Origin: Acidobacteriota bacterium
GTDB lineage: Bacteria > Acidobacteriota > Vicinamibacteria > Vicinamibacterales > JAKQTR01
Assembly: GCA_026393675.1 (NCBI GenBank)
Contig: JAPKZQ010000005.1
Span: forward strand, 35,406 to 99,405
Length of the DNA stretch: 64,000 nucleotides
Reading direction: 5' to 3'
Shown here one piece after another: positions 18,011-26,839 of the stretch (its first letter is position 1; each line of letters begins with the position of its first letter). A program made the translations under genes and the position numbers. A model generated the notes under the pieces. The model was not told the DNA's origin. It worked only from the letters and a program-made list of their open reading frames with translations, and ran no database searches.

Positions 18011-18093
18011 GAGGCGCGGGGCGCGAGGCGTGAGGCGTGAGGGAAGAACTCTGTCCGACCCCTAGCGCCTATCGCCACTCGCCTAACGCCTGG
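18011..18093. repeat. Opposed heptamer arrays (GAGGCGY and CGCCTNN)
   Basis: Four 7-bp units (GAGGCGC, GGGGCGC, GAGGCGT, GAGGCGT) occupy 18011-18038. Four units starting CGCC (CGCCTAT, CGCCACT, CGCCTAA, CGCCTGG) occupy 18066-18093. The two arrays are complementary, so the RNA could fold into a long hairpin in the 111-nt gap between the ligase and acp genes. Confidence 0.75.
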
Positions 18094-18101
18094 TCCCTGC
18101 A

Positions 18102-19802
18102 CTAGTCATCATCCATCGTGCTGATGTCGCCGATCGGTTGTCCGAGTTCCTTGGCCTTCAGCACGCGCCGCAGGATCTTGCCGCTGCGCGTCTTGGGCAC
18201 CTTCTCCACAAACTCTATCTCTTGCGGCATCGCCAGCGGCGACAACTTCTTCCGCACGTAGTTCATGATGTCGAGTTCGAGATCCGCGTTGGCCGTGAAT
18301 CCCGGCCGCAGCGCCACGAACGCCTTGACCACCTCCATGTTGACCGGGTCGGGTTTGCCGATGGCCGCCGACTCGGCGACCGCCGGATGCTCCAGCAGCG
18401 CGCTCTCGATTTCGAACGGTCCCACCAGGTGGCCGCCAGTGTTGATCACATCATCATCGCGGCCGCAAAACCAGAAGTAGCCGTCCTTGTCGAGGCTGGC
18501 CTGATCGCCGCAGATGTACCAGCCGTTTAGAAACTTGCTGTAGTACGTGGCCGTGTTGTTCCAGTACGTGCGCATCAGGCTCGGCCAGGGTGGCCGGATG
18601 GCAATCAGGCCGACGCGGCCGGGCTCGGTGATCGGTTCGCCCGTCTTGGGCTCGACCACCGCCGCCGTCAGCGCCGGGAACGGCCGGCCCATGCTCCCCG
18701 GCTTCACCGGCATGCCGGGCAGGTTGGTCACCACGATAGAGCCGGTTTCGGTCTGCCAGAACGTGTCGTGGAACCACAGCCCGAACGCCTCGTGGCCCCA
18801 GCGCACGGCCTCCGGGTTCAGCGGTTCGCCCACGCTGCACATGTGGCGGAGGCTGGTGAGGTTGCGGCGGCGGACCGGCTCGAATCCGTCCCTCATCAGC
18901 ATGCGGATGGCGGTCGGCGCGGTGTACCACACGGTGATGTGGTGGCGTTCAATGGTGGCGTACCAGCGGTCGCTCGAGAACCCCGCGTCGAGCACGACCT
19001 GTGTGGCGCCCATCACCCATGGTCCGATGATGCCGTAGCTGGTACCCGTCACCCAGCCAGGGTCGGCGGTGCACCAGTAGATGTCGTCGTCTCTGACATC
19101 GAGCACGACCTTCGTTGTCAGATACTGCGCGAAGACGCTGCCATGCACGTGCATCGCACCCTTGGGCGCGCCCGTGGTGCCGCTCGTATAGTGCAGCACG
19201 CTTGGCGTCTCGGCGTACGTGGGCGCGATCGCGAACTCGTCGGCCCGATGGTCCATCATCCGGTAGTCGATCTCGCCGTCCCTGAGCTTGCGTCCGTCTT
19301 CGTCGTGATCGATGACGATGATGGCCTTCAAGTCGGGCAGGCGGTCCTTGGCTTTGCGGACTTTGCCGACGTGACGCTTCTGCGTGATGATCGCGGTGGC
19401 CTTGCTATCGAGCATCCGGGCGACGAGCGCGTCTTCGCCAAACGCGGAGAAGAGCGGCTCGACGACGGCACCCGTCTTGAGGACACCGAGAAACCCGATG
19501 TAGAGCTCGGGAATCTTGTCGAGAAACAGGCAGACGCGGTCGAGTTGACGAATCGACACGGTACCGCGCAGGAACTGGGCCCACCCGTTGCTCAACTGCT
19601 GCAGGTCACGGAACGTGAAGCGCCGGAGCGTTCCGTCGTGACCCTCGTGAATCAACGCCAGTTTTTCGCCGCGGCCGGCTTCGACATGACGATCGACGCA
19701 CAGGTACCCGATGTTCACCTTGCCGCCCTCGGCGTAGCCGAGTTCTTTGCGGGCGACATCCCACGTCGTCTCGCGACGTAATTGCTCGTAATCAACGGCC
19801 AT
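18102..19802 (-). CDS. Acyl-CoA synthetase, acetyl-CoA-synthetase-like (AMP-forming)
   Basis: The product has 566 residues from MAVDYEQLRR; AAGGAG lies upstream of this ATG. The ANL-superfamily motifs are YTSGTTGAPKG (A3 loop), a DTFWQTE A5 motif, GDQASLDKDGYFWFCGRDDD (A7-A8) and the C-terminal PKTRSGKILRR catalytic lysine. Overall it resembles the ~570-residue Bacillus AcsA. It activates a short-chain acid to acyl-AMP and passes it to CoA, or possibly to the nearby ACP. It is the second gene of the cluster, 39 nt after acpS. Confidence 0.88.
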   Translation of the reverse strand: MAVDYEQLRRETTWDVARKELGYAEGGKVNIGYLCVDRHVEAGRGEKLALIHEGHDGTLRRFTFRDLQQLSNGWAQFLRGTVSIRQLDRVCLFLDKIPELYIGFLGVLKTGAVVEPLFSAFGEDALVARMLDSKATAIITQKRHVGKVRKAKDRLPDLKAIIVIDHDEDGRKLRDGEIDYRMMDHRADEFAIAPTYAETPSVLHYTSGTTGAPKGAMHVHGSVFAQYLTTKVVLDVRDDDIYWCTADPGWVTGTSYGIIGPWVMGATQVVLDAGFSSDRWYATIERHHITVWYTAPTAIRMLMRDGFEPVRRRNLTSLRHMCSVGEPLNPEAVRWGHEAFGLWFHDTFWQTETGSIVVTNLPGMPVKPGSMGRPFPALTAAVVEPKTGEPITEPGRVGLIAIRPPWPSLMRTYWNNTATYYSKFLNGWYICGDQASLDKDGYFWFCGRDDDVINTGGHLVGPFEIESALLEHPAVAESAAIGKPDPVNMEVVKAFVALRPGFTANADLELDIMNYVRKKLSPLAMPQEIEFVEKVPKTRSGKILRRVLKAKELGQPIGDISTMDDD

Positions 19803-19841
19803 CAGAATTTCTCCTTGGCACGCCAAAGCCCTTCGACAAGC

Positions 19842-20258
19842 TCAGGGCGAAGGCGGCCGTGTGCAGGCGTAGGGCGTCGGCCGACGCCCGCTGACCACCA
19901 CCAACGCCACCACCTGCGCTCGCGTACTGGCCAGCGACAAATGTATCTCATCAACACCAAGTCTGTGCGCCACCTCTGCTGTCTCGCCGCCGAGCGTGAT
20001 TGTGTATCTGCCTTCCTCGCGGCCGACCTCGAGGTCGTGCCACGACATGGATCCCACTTTGCCCGTACCAAGGGCCTTGAAGCAGGCTTCCTTCGCAGCA
20101 AACCCTGCGGCATATCCCATCACGGGTCGCCGAAGCGCCTGGCTGTGGGCCATCTCGGATGGCGTCAACACGTCGTCGAAGCTGTCGCCGTCGCGTCGCA
20201 CACGCTCGCGCTCGAATCGGGCGACCTCAACGAGGTCGATGCCACAGCCGAGAATCAT
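19842..20258 (-). CDS. acpS: Holo-ACP synthase (AcpS-type phosphopantetheinyl transferase)
   Basis: The product has 138 residues. The N-terminal MILGCGIDLVEVARFE carries the Mg-binding Asp8, and GFAAKEACFKALGTG carries the second acidic site and the CoA-binding lysine, both diagnostic of AcpS. It transfers 4'-phosphopantetheine from CoA to the ACP serine. The last ~16 residues (GRRPTPYACTRPPSP) are encoded by a low-complexity repeat and look like a recent extension. It starts the five-gene leftward cluster. Confidence 0.9.
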   Translation of the reverse strand: MILGCGIDLVEVARFERERVRRDGDSFDDVLTPSEMAHSQALRRPVMGYAAGFAAKEACFKALGTGKVGSMSWHDLEVGREEGRYTITLGGETAEVAHRLGVDEIHLSLASTRAQVVALVVVSGRRPTPYACTRPPSP

Positions 20259-20369
20259 GGGAATTCCGTCGCGTCTCGCAGTCGTTCGGGGGGACTGACC
20301 GGTCGGGGGAAACACGGAGGAAGAACGCGCAAAGTGTACCACAGAAAAACGGAGGATAATACGCTCACG

Positions 20370-20474
20370 ATGGCCGAGGAGTTTGAACAACTCTCGCTCC
20401 ACAGCGATATCGAGATCGCCCGCGACGTCCGGTTCGCCGACGACCTGACGGTGTTGCTCGCGAGAAGGCCGTGA
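20370..20474 (+). CDS. Possible 34-residue leader peptide upstream of the M1 peptidase
   Basis: The frame encodes MAEEFEQLSLHSDIEIARDV followed by 14 more residues. Its stop TGA overlaps the GTG start of the peptidase as GTGA. GGAGG occurs 14 nt before the ATG, which is longer than ideal. The acidic, amphipathic composition differs from antisense noise. It could couple translation to the peptidase or be conserved by chance. Confidence 0.35.
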   Translation: MAEEFEQLSLHSDIEIARDVRFADDLTVLLARRP

Positions 20475-23167
20475 CGCGTCGCGTCGTTCTACTACTCGTC
20501 GTGTGTCTCACGGTCGTCCAGGCCGCCGGAGCCGCCGCGCAGAAAACCGCGTCGGCCCAGGATGGCGTCACGTTGCTTCTGCTCAAGCTCGAAAAGATCA
20601 TCACGGCTAGCCAGCCCGACGCGTATTTTGATCTGCTCTCGGCCCGAGCCAGCCCCGATCGGGCCGCACAGGCGGCGCAATTTCTGATCGGCCCGGGCAT
20701 TGGGCGCGCCGTCGTTCGCGAGCGGGACCGAGCGCCGCTCGATGGCACCCTGCCGGGCGACGGCTACCGCCTCATGCTCGAGATCTTCACCGAGCGCGGG
20801 ATTCGCGCGCGCATCACCACCTGGCAACTGGATGTCCGGCGCGTGGCGGGCACGCCGGATCAGGACGAATGGCGAATCAGCGATCAGACGCTTTTGACCA
20901 CACTGGACGGATTGTTCCGGCTCGCACTCAATCCCTCGAAGCAGTATCGGGTGCGCAACCTCACCCTGCGGTCCGACGATCTCGACATCAATCTGGCGGA
21001 CGGCCACTTGTTCGTCGCCGAGACCACCGAGGGCCCGACCGCCGTTGTGCTGATGCCGTCGCGCGGCGGGACGTTCGTCTTCAAGCCGACGCCGGAGACT
21101 GAACGCGGCCAGGTGAGGATCTACTGCGGATCGGAGACCCTGCAAGATCAATACAACGCCGCTTTCGTGCGCGTTCATCCGGGCGATTTCGGGACGCGGT
21201 TTCCGGCAGCCACGCTGACGGCCGAACCGGTCGACCGGGGACTCTTCCGGCGAGCGGTGACCATCTTCCGTGACGATCTGAGCAAGTCGTTCGGTCTGGA
21301 TCTGGCGGACTTGAGCCGCGACATATGGTCGTTCACGCCGCTGCCTGGCGACTTGCTGGCCGAGATCCACACGAAGAAGTTCCGGATACTGACCTACACC
21401 AGAGTCGCCAACGAACCCGAAGATATCTCGTTGTTCGATCGTGTGCGCCGGCGGAACATCAGTGTCTATCCGTCGGCATCCCGCATCGCGTCGGAGGGTC
21501 GGTTTTTCGACGAGGACACGCACGCCGCATTCATCGTGGAGCGCACGGAACTGAACCTGACGATCGATCCGGATCGGTACTGGCTCGAAGGGGTGGCCCG
21601 CATCCGGCTGCGTGTGAAAGACCCCGCGCTGAACACGCTGACGCTGCGGTTGGCCGAATCCCTCACCATCAACGGGATCTTCAGTCCGGAGTTTGGACGG
21701 CTCCTGTCGCTCCGCGTCCGCAATCAGGCCAACCTGGTCGTCACCTTGCCTGCCTTTGCCGTCAGAGGCACGGAGATCACGCTTCTGATCAGCTACTCGG
21801 GACGGCTCGTTCCGCCGCCGCCCGATCGCGAAGGCTTCGGACCGCAGTTTCCTCAGGACCCGCTTGGCGGGCTCGACGAGATCCGCTTCACCGGTGAGCC
21901 GAGCGTGCTCTACTCGACCAACAGCGCGTGGTACCCGCAGGGCGCCGCCACGGCGTACGGATCGGCTCGCATGAGACTGACCGTGCCCGAACGGTTCCAG
22001 GTACTGGCCAGTGGCACCCTCCAGCCCGGATTCCCGAAGGCTGCCCCTGCCATCAACGGGAAGATTTCCGCCGTCCAGTACGACTTCGACGCGACGCAAC
22101 CGGTCCGATATCTTGCGTGTGTCATCAGCCGCTTCCAGCATGTCGCGTCAACCACGATCCCGACCAAGTACGAGGGCTCAGGCGATGTCGGCAGCGTCAC
22201 GCTGAGCGTGGAGGCCAACCCCCGCGAATTTGGCAAGGGAAGCGAAACGCTGCCGATCGCCGAGAACGTGCTTCGGTACTACGCGTCCATCATCGGTGAT
22301 GCGCCCTATCAGAGCCTGACGCTCGGCCTGATCGAACGCGACACGCCCGGCGGCCACAGTCCCGCGTACATGTCCGTGCTGAACCAGCCCCTGCCGACAG
22401 CGGCGTTCAGTTGGCGCAACGATCCCGCCGCGTTTCCCAACTTCCCGGAGTTCTTCGTCGCACATGAACTGGCGCACCAGTGGTGGGGCCAGGCTGTCGG
22501 ATGGCGCAGTTATCACGAGCGCTGGATCAGCGAAGGATTCGCGCAGTATTTTGCGGCGCTGTACGCGAGGCAGATCCGCGGCGACGGCACGTTCAACGAC
22601 CTGATTCGCCGGATGGCCCGCTGGGGAATAGACAAAGCTGAAGAAGGGCCCATCTCGCTCGGCTATCGCCTGGGCCACATCCGCGGGGACACGCAGATTT
22701 TCCGTGCCCTCGTCTACAACAAGTCGGCCGTCGTGCTCGACATGCTGCGGCGGCGCCTGGGCGACGAGACGTTTTTTCACGGGCTCCGGCGTTTCTACAA
22801 GGACTGGCGCTTCCGCAAGGCGGGAACCGACAACGTGCAGCAGGCCTTCGAGGCAGAGAGCGGGCAGTCGCTCGGGCGATTCTTCGACGCGTGGGTGCAC
22901 GGCGCCGGGGTGCCCGCGCTCAGGTCGTCGTGGCAACTCGACCCGGCAGCCGCCGTCCCGACGGCCGTCGTGCGGCTGGAGCAAATTGGAGTTCAGTACG
23001 AATATCCCGTGACCGTGACGCTGCGCTACGCGATCGGACCGGCCGACGATGTGCTCGTGTCGGTCGTGGATCGCATCACCGACATCCGCCTGCCCCTCAA
23101 AGGCCGCCTGCGCGACGTCGAGATCAATCGGGACGGACTCACCATCGTCGACGTCTCCCGCCGGTAG
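20471..23167 (+). CDS. Secreted M1-family metallopeptidase
   Basis: The product has 898 residues. A GTG start gives a signal peptide (MTRRVVLLLVVCLTVVQAAG). The zinc site is HELAH at residues 665-669, with the third ligand Glu688 in WISEGFAQ exactly 18 residues later, the gluzincin pattern. The catalytic core is therefore complete. The GXMEN exopeptidase motif that reads the substrate N-terminus is replaced by PGGHSPAYMSVLNQ, so aminopeptidase specificity is doubtful. A long N-terminal extension (about 300 residues) precedes the M1 beta domain. The protein is probably periplasmic or outer-surface. Confidence 0.88.
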   Translation: MTRRVVLLLVVCLTVVQAAGAAAQKTASAQDGVTLLLLKLEKIITASQPDAYFDLLSARASPDRAAQAAQFLIGPGIGRAVVRERDRAPLDGTLPGDGYRLMLEIFTERGIRARITTWQLDVRRVAGTPDQDEWRISDQTLLTTLDGLFRLALNPSKQYRVRNLTLRSDDLDINLADGHLFVAETTEGPTAVVLMPSRGGTFVFKPTPETERGQVRIYCGSETLQDQYNAAFVRVHPGDFGTRFPAATLTAEPVDRGLFRRAVTIFRDDLSKSFGLDLADLSRDIWSFTPLPGDLLAEIHTKKFRILTYTRVANEPEDISLFDRVRRRNISVYPSASRIASEGRFFDEDTHAAFIVERTELNLTIDPDRYWLEGVARIRLRVKDPALNTLTLRLAESLTINGIFSPEFGRLLSLRVRNQANLVVTLPAFAVRGTEITLLISYSGRLVPPPPDREGFGPQFPQDPLGGLDEIRFTGEPSVLYSTNSAWYPQGAATAYGSARMRLTVPERFQVLASGTLQPGFPKAAPAINGKISAVQYDFDATQPVRYLACVISRFQHVASTTIPTKYEGSGDVGSVTLSVEANPREFGKGSETLPIAENVLRYYASIIGDAPYQSLTLGLIERDTPGGHSPAYMSVLNQPLPTAAFSWRNDPAAFPNFPEFFVAHELAHQWWGQAVGWRSYHERWISEGFAQYFAALYARQIRGDGTFNDLIRRMARWGIDKAEEGPISLGYRLGHIRGDTQIFRALVYNKSAVVLDMLRRRLGDETFFHGLRRFYKDWRFRKAGTDNVQQAFEAESGQSLGRFFDAWVHGAGVPALRSSWQLDPAAAVPTAVVRLEQIGVQYEYPVTVTLRYAIGPADDVLVSVVDRITDIRLPLKGRLRDVEINRDGLTIVDVSRR

Positions 23168-23200
23168 CCGCCCGACTAATCCCTTGCTATGATGGCACGC

Positions 23201-24985
23201 ATGGATACCGTCACTCTGCGCATCGATGGGCGCGAGATTACGACCGAGAAGGGCAAGACCATTCTCCAGGCCGCCCTCGACAACGGCATTTCTATCCCCT
23301 ACTACTGCTACCACCCCGGTCTCGGTGTCGACGGTTCCTGCCGCGTCTGCATCGTCAAGGTCGAGAAGATGCCGAAATTGCAGACGTCGTGCTCGACCGT
23401 CTGCGGCGATGGCATGGTGGTCGATACGCGCAGCCGCGAAGTGATGGACGCGCGCGCAAGCGTATTTGAGTTCCTGCTCATCAATCACCCGCTCGATTGC
23501 CCGGTGTGTGACAAGGGTGGCGAGTGTCCGCTGCAGGATTTTTCGTACACGTTCGGCCCCAAGGGAAGCCGGATGGAGTTCCCGCGCCGCACGTTCGACG
23601 GCGAGGGCGTGAAGGCCGACATCGATTTTGGTCCGACGCTGATGTTGAACCGCAATCGCTGCATCCTGTGCACGCGCTGCGTGCGCTTCATGCGCGACAT
23701 CGATGGCGAGGCGCAGATCGGGATCGTCGATCGCGGCAACGGGAGCCAGATCTCCACGTTCCAGGAGCGAGGCGTGCATTCGCTCGTGTCCGGCAACCTG
23801 ATGGATGTATGCCCCGTGGGGGCCATCACGACGCGCGACTACCGCTTCAAGTCGAGGCCGTGGGATAACCCGATTGCCGTCGATACGACGTGCACGTTGT
23901 GTTCGAAGGGCTGCAACACGACCGCGTGGCTCAAGGCCAAGCCCGAGTGGGCAAAGGGCGCGCGGCTGATTCGGATCACGCCACGCTACAACGCGGATGT
24001 GAATGGCTACTGGATGTGCGACATCGGTCGCTTCCAGTATCACTGGGTCGAAAGTGACGCGAGATTGACGACGCCGCTGGTGCGCCAGAATTCCGGAGCG
24101 CAGGCAGCGGCCACCTGGCCTGGTGCCCTGGCCCGCCTCGCCGAGCACGTCCGGCCGGTGCTGCAGACCGAAGCGTCAGCGTTCCGCGTCCTGGTGTCGG
24201 CGCATGCGTCTCACGAAGAACTGTTCCTCGTCCGTGAGCTCGTGCAGAAGGCGCAAGGCCCGAACGCGACGTACCGTGTCGATGTGAGTTGGGCGACGTC
24301 CGAGAAGCCGCAGCCCGCACGCACGAAGTTCAAGGTGCCAGTTGTTGATGCGCCCAATGTGGCTGGCGCACGCACGTTCGGTCTCAATGTGCCCGTGGGC
24401 GATTCGGACCGCGCTGATCTTTGGGGCTTGCGCCGCGCCGTCGACGCGGGCACCGTCAAGGCGCTGTTTGTCTTCGATCCCGGTCCCGATGGCAGCATCG
24501 GAGACATCTCGTGGATCATCGACGCCAGGACGTCCGGCAAGCTGGCGTATCTGGTCGTGCTGGGGCCCGTGAGCACGGCGTTGACGGCAGCCGCTGATGT
24601 GGTGCTGCCTGGTGCTGCCTGGACCGAAAAGGACGCGACCTACACCAACGATGGCGGCCGTCTGCAGGCCACCTCGCGCGTGATGAACGCGCCCGGTGAG
24701 GCCCGCGAAGACTGGCAGGTGCTGACGCAGGTCGCCGAGGCGCTGGGTGTGGCGATGAAGTACGCGGATTCGGCTGCCGTGCGCGCCGCGATCGCCGAGA
24801 CGATGGCCGGCGTGCCTGGGATGGCCGGGATTGCGCAGGTCATGATTGCGAAGCCGCAGACCGCGAGCATGTGGTTGCAGACGTCGAATCCGTCCGAGCG
24901 CTGGAAGTGGGATCACATGTTCCAGGACCTGCCGCCAGTCAAAGGCGAACCCCACGTCGTACGGGCGGAATTGATCAAGAAGTAG
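23201..24985 (+). CDS. nuoG: NADH-quinone oxidoreductase subunit G (NuoG-like)
   Basis: The product has 594 residues; MDTVTLRIDG is the most natural start (an ATG 12 nt upstream is possible). Cys36, Cys47, Cys50 and Cys64 form the N-terminal 2Fe-2S site. HPLDCPVCDKGGEC (97-109) is the His/Cys cluster N5 motif. CILCTRCVRF and MDVCPVG complete a second 4Fe-4S site, and CTLCSKGC opens the molybdopterin-like domain. The C-terminal half is short compared with E. coli NuoG (~900). No other nuo genes are adjacent; it precedes ccdA by 3 nt. It may belong to a remote complex I or to a different dehydrogenase. Confidence 0.88.
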   Translation: MDTVTLRIDGREITTEKGKTILQAALDNGISIPYYCYHPGLGVDGSCRVCIVKVEKMPKLQTSCSTVCGDGMVVDTRSREVMDARASVFEFLLINHPLDCPVCDKGGECPLQDFSYTFGPKGSRMEFPRRTFDGEGVKADIDFGPTLMLNRNRCILCTRCVRFMRDIDGEAQIGIVDRGNGSQISTFQERGVHSLVSGNLMDVCPVGAITTRDYRFKSRPWDNPIAVDTTCTLCSKGCNTTAWLKAKPEWAKGARLIRITPRYNADVNGYWMCDIGRFQYHWVESDARLTTPLVRQNSGAQAAATWPGALARLAEHVRPVLQTEASAFRVLVSAHASHEELFLVRELVQKAQGPNATYRVDVSWATSEKPQPARTKFKVPVVDAPNVAGARTFGLNVPVGDSDRADLWGLRRAVDAGTVKALFVFDPGPDGSIGDISWIIDARTSGKLAYLVVLGPVSTALTAAADVVLPGAAWTEKDATYTNDGGRLQATSRVMNAPGEAREDWQVLTQVAEALGVAMKYADSAAVRAAIAETMAGVPGMAGIAQVMIAKPQTASMWLQTSNPSERWKWDHMFQDLPPVKGEPHVVRAELIKK

Positions 24986-24988
24986 ACG

Positions 24989-25720
24989 ATGGATAACGTC
25001 ACGCTCTTTGCCGCCTTCGTCGCCGGTCTGCTGTCGTTCGTCTCGCCGTGCGTGCTGCCGCTCATCCCGGGCTACCTGTCGTTTGTCTCCGGCGTGTCGC
25101 TCGAAGAGATGCGCGGCGGAAACGATGCCCAGGGCACCGCGCGCGCACGCGGCAAGGTGTTGCTGTCGTCGCTCGGCTTCATCTGCGGATTCACGATCGT
25201 CTTCGTTTCGCTGGGCGCGTCAGCCAGCGCCGTCGGCGAATTCCTGATGAGTCGCCTCAGCATCCTCGGCAAGGTGGCGGGGGCCGTGATCATCCTGTTC
25301 GGCCTGCACATGATGGGCGTGCTGAAGATCGGCTGGCTCTATAACGAGAAGCGCGTGCAGACCCAGAAGAAGCCAGCCGGCCCGCTGGGTGCCATTGTGG
25401 TGGGCATCGCGTTCGCGTTCGGATGGACACCCTGCATCGGACCCATCCTGGCCGGCATTCTGGCGATTGCCGCCAGCAAGGAGACGGTGTGGCAGGGGAT
25501 CGAGCTGCTGTTGGCCTATTCGCTTGGCCTCGGCATCCCGTTCCTGATCACGTCGCTGGCTATCAACCAGTTCTTCGCGGCCTTCGCGCGCATCCGCAAG
25601 CACTATCACGCCATCGAAGTCACGTCGGGCCTCCTGCTCGTGACCGTCGGCGTCCTGATGATCACCAACCGATTGACGGTGATCGCCCAGTACCTGTCGT
25701 CGTTCCTCCCGACGCTCTGA
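24989..25720 (+). CDS. ccdA: CcdA/DsbD-type thiol-disulfide transmembrane protein
   Basis: The product has 243 residues with six hydrophobic segments. The reactive cysteines are in SFVSPCVLPLIPGY (TM1) and GWTPCIGPILAGI (TM4), the two conserved Pro-Cys motifs of CcdA. It moves reducing equivalents from cytosolic thioredoxin across the inner membrane, usually for cytochrome c maturation. It follows nuoG with only 3 nt between stop and start, so the two are probably co-transcribed. Confidence 0.9.
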   Translation: MDNVTLFAAFVAGLLSFVSPCVLPLIPGYLSFVSGVSLEEMRGGNDAQGTARARGKVLLSSLGFICGFTIVFVSLGASASAVGEFLMSRLSILGKVAGAVIILFGLHMMGVLKIGWLYNEKRVQTQKKPAGPLGAIVVGIAFAFGWTPCIGPILAGILAIAASKETVWQGIELLLAYSLGLGIPFLITSLAINQFFAAFARIRKHYHAIEVTSGLLLVTVGVLMITNRLTVIAQYLSSFLPTL

Positions 25721-25793
25721 ATTTAGTTCTGTTCGTAGGGGCGCCACTCATCGCGCCCTTGTACCGCTCCCCCCTGCGATATAGTACGAATCG

Positions 25794-26813
25794 ATGTCGT
25801 CCGCCCCGGAACCGACCGCTCCAGATCCCATCGGACCCGCCCAGCGCACAGGCGTCGTCTCGACGCTCGCCAAAATCGCCATCACCGCTGCGCTCTACGC
25901 CTTGGTGGCGTACTGGGTCGATGTCGGCGCTCTGTGGGCCCGATTGCGCACCGTCCAGATTGCCTGGGTGGTGCTTGGCGTCGTCGTCTATGTCGCCGGT
26001 CAATGGCTGAGCGCCTACAAGTGGTGGCTGTTGCTCAGGCCCGTCAAGCTCGTCGTGCCCTACCTGCGCGTCGTCGGTTTCTACTTCGTCGGCATGTTCT
26101 TCAACATCTTCCTGCCGACCATCGTCGGCGGCGACGCCGTCAAGGCCATCGTCCTCGCCCGCGAAACAGGCGCGCTGGCCCGGTCGACCATGTCCGTGTT
26201 CATGGAGCGCAACGTCGGGCTGTTTGCGCTGCTGACCATCGCGACGATTGCCGCCGCGTTCGCGCCGCCCGTCATCGTGATGCGTTTGTCCCTGCTGTCG
26301 CTCACGCTGCTGCTGTTCGCGGCATTTATTGTCGCCAATCTGGTGATTACCAACCGGCACGCGTATCGTCTGGTCGACTACTTGATCGCGATGACGCCGC
26401 TCTCGCGCATCCGCTCGCGAGCCTCGTCGCTCTACGACGCCGTCGTGCCGTATCGGGGCGCGGCTGGCGTGATTTCGGCCTCTGTTGGCGTCTCTTTCGT
26501 GTTCCAGGCCATCGTCATCCTCGTGGTATTCTTGAACGCCAAGGCGCTCGCTCATGATGTGCCGGTGTCGGCCCTGGCGGTGTTCGTGCCGCTCATCTCG
26601 TTGGCGGGGATGCTGCCGCTCAGCGTCAACGGTCTTGGCATCCGCGAGGCGCTGTACTTGTTGCTGTTCGGCCAGATCGGCATTCCAGCCGATGTGGCGG
26701 TGTCGATGGCGCTCCTCTATGCCGTCGTGACCCTCACGGCGAGCCTTCCGGGCGGAATCGTGTCAATGGTGCAGCGGCGTCCAGATCGGCTCGTTGCGCC
26801 ACGCGCCCGTTAA
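25794..26813 (+). CDS. Lysylphosphatidylglycerol synthetase-TM-like integral membrane protein (UPF0104)
   Basis: The product has 339 residues with about eight membrane helices. The segments GQWLSAYKWWLLLRP, FFNIFLPTIVGGDAVKA and SLAGMLPLSVNGLGIREA are the hallmarks of the UPF0104/AglD-MprF-TM family. The catalytic aminoacyl-transfer domain of MprF is absent. Members are thought to flip or translocate lipids, but substrates are unknown. A short Pro-rich cytoplasmic tail precedes the first helix. Confidence 0.85.
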   Translation: MSSAPEPTAPDPIGPAQRTGVVSTLAKIAITAALYALVAYWVDVGALWARLRTVQIAWVVLGVVVYVAGQWLSAYKWWLLLRPVKLVVPYLRVVGFYFVGMFFNIFLPTIVGGDAVKAIVLARETGALARSTMSVFMERNVGLFALLTIATIAAAFAPPVIVMRLSLLSLTLLLFAAFIVANLVITNRHAYRLVDYLIAMTPLSRIRSRASSLYDAVVPYRGAAGVISASVGVSFVFQAIVILVVFLNAKALAHDVPVSALAVFVPLISLAGMLPLSVNGLGIREALYLLLFGQIGIPADVAVSMALLYAVVTLTASLPGGIVSMVQRRPDRLVAPRAR

Positions 26814-26839
26814 GTAGGATGTCGGTGGAGGAAGATTCA

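Noticed and set aside
22178..24148. 656-codon open frame on the minus strand across the M1 peptidase and nuoG
   Set aside because: High GC content leaves long antisense frames open; composition is Arg/Ala/His-rich with no family motif, and both plus-strand genes are clearly real.
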